Shown here piece by piece: positions 55,513 through 55,959 of a DNA stretch of 55,959 nucleotides. A program made the position numbers and the translations under genes. How positions within the stretch are numbered: position 1 is the stretch's first letter; every line of letters starts with the position of its first letter. The stretch lies in NCBI GenBank assembly GCA_025352825.1, contig JANXSG010000037.1, positions 1 through 55,959 on the forward strand, given 5' to 3'. This stretch comes from Chthonomonadaceae bacterium (GTDB lineage: Bacteria > Armatimonadota > Chthonomonadetes > Chthonomonadales > Chthonomonadaceae). The notes under the pieces are model-generated. The model had not been told where the DNA came from. It was given only the letters and a program-made list of their open reading frames with translations, and searched no databases.

Positions 55513-55959
55513 ATGCAGACTAATCAGGTGCAGCAAACTGCTTCGAACAAATTTAGCTTGTCCCTTCTGCTCTACATAGCCCTGCCACTGCTGAGCTGGC
55601 GGGTCCCCGCCGTACGCCCTTTTGGCGCATTAATGGCTGCATGGATAGTTGTAACGCTGGTTCACTTGAGTGGATTTGTTCTTGCCAGCCTGGTATTTAG
55701 TCAAAAGATCGAGGAGTTCAGTCTCTTCTTCGGCAAGTCGATTTTATCTGTTTCATGGCGAGGATGCACATTTTACATTCGGTCAATCCCTATGGGCGGC
55801 TCAGTAATGATTGAAGGAATGGAATACGATGACGACGAAACTTCTGTTTCGACGCCCGTTCACGGCTTCCGGGCGATGCCGACCAGTAAGCGGCTGTTGA
55901 CATTACTTGCAGGGCCGATAACCTGTTTTCTCTTGGCTATTGCCTGCGGAGGCGTAGTT
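55513..55959 (+). CDS. M50 / site-2-protease (RseP)-like protein lacking the HExGH motif, 5' part only
   Basis: From ATG 55513 (GAAGG nine bases upstream) 149 codons stay open to the window edge. Residues 44-75 (WIVVTLVHLSGFVLASLVF and then KIEEFSLFFG) align with the first helix of RseP-type proteases, V-H-E-x-G-H-x-x-x-A-R followed by V-x-E-F-S-I-G-F-G. However, the zinc motif is HLSGF at 51-55, with Glu and the second His replaced. SWRGCTFYIRSIPMGGSVMI (81-100) and SKRLLTLLAGPITCFLLAIA (125-144) match the later family blocks W-x-G-T-x-Y-x-x-x-x-I-P-x-G-G-Y-V and R-x-x-x-x-x-A-G-P. The fold is therefore kept and the catalytic centre lost. It follows the Hsp70-like gene by 58 bases and may belong to the same unit. 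Confidence 0.75.
   Translation, partial: MQTNQVQQTASNKFSLSLLLYIALPLLSWRVPAVRPFGALMAAWIVVTLVHLSGFVLASLVFSQKIEEFSLFFGKSILSVSWRGCTFYIRSIPMGGSVMIEGMEYDDDETSVSTPVHGFRAMPTSKRLLTLLAGPITCFLLAIACGGVV

Overview
The window is a bacterial chromosome segment of moderate G+C. The gene set suggests a member of Armatimonadota or a neighbouring deep-branching lineage. The clues are a DUF6785-type membrane protein beside a Tat-exported Gfo/Idh/MocA oxidoreductase, exported HEAT-repeat proteins, an S53 peptidase and an Hsp70 paralogue with its own partners. This assignment is an inference of limited certainty. Accessory DNA is scattered among housekeeping genes, with many small palindromic repeats and at least seven decaying genes.

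Layout. 1-346: 5' end of a family II (DHH) inorganic pyrophosphatase on the minus strand. 1281-6129: two paralogous exported fibronectin-III-like proteins, separated by a terminator and a terminal-inverted-repeat element. 6130-7855: a graveyard holding an ISL3 transposase tail, a doubly broken conserved gene and a broken winged-helix gene. 7856-8872: a Gfo/Idh oxidoreductase. 8998-22301: a near-consensus promoter and a tightly packed surface-polysaccharide operon (Wzz-like, Wzx, two hexapeptide acetyltransferases, methyltransferase, SDR epimerase, three glycosyltransferases, Wzy-like, MBOAT acyltransferase and its SGNH-like partner), ending at a strong terminator. 22364-25853: minus-strand priming phosphoglycosyl transferase, GT39-like protein and Dol-P-Man-synthase-like GT2. 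26244-29942: GH4 glycosidase, a HEAT-like gene with an in-frame stop, a decayed Phd/VapC module and other toxin-antitoxin debris. 30083-37396: ABC-2 permease, HEAT protein, S53 peptidase, MFS transporter. 37510-38446: frameshifted Rpn-type nuclease. 38489-43545: Tat-exported oxidoreductase, DUF6785-like membrane protein and threonine-dehydrogenase-like enzyme. 43596-47750: minus-strand mnmA-cdd operon with two envelope-associated small proteins and an AI-2E-type permease. 48119-50451: CIRCE-controlled groES-groL. 50805-55959: J-like membrane protein, GrpE-like protein, Hsp70-like ATPase and the start of an M50/RseP-like protein.

Main points of interest. (1) The three-gene Hsp70 module at 50805-55454 looks like a complete non-canonical chaperone machine: a membrane-anchored J-like protein without HPD, a GrpE-like protein, and an Hsp70 with an unusual region after its ATPase domain. 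(2) The next gene encodes a site-2-protease-like protein whose HExGH zinc motif reads HLSGF, so it is probably a pseudoprotease. (3) Three short elements share TTAGCCGCAAAAA-type ends. (4) Toxin genes are decaying together with their antitoxins.

All calls come from reading the sequence and from remembered family motifs. No database search was run.
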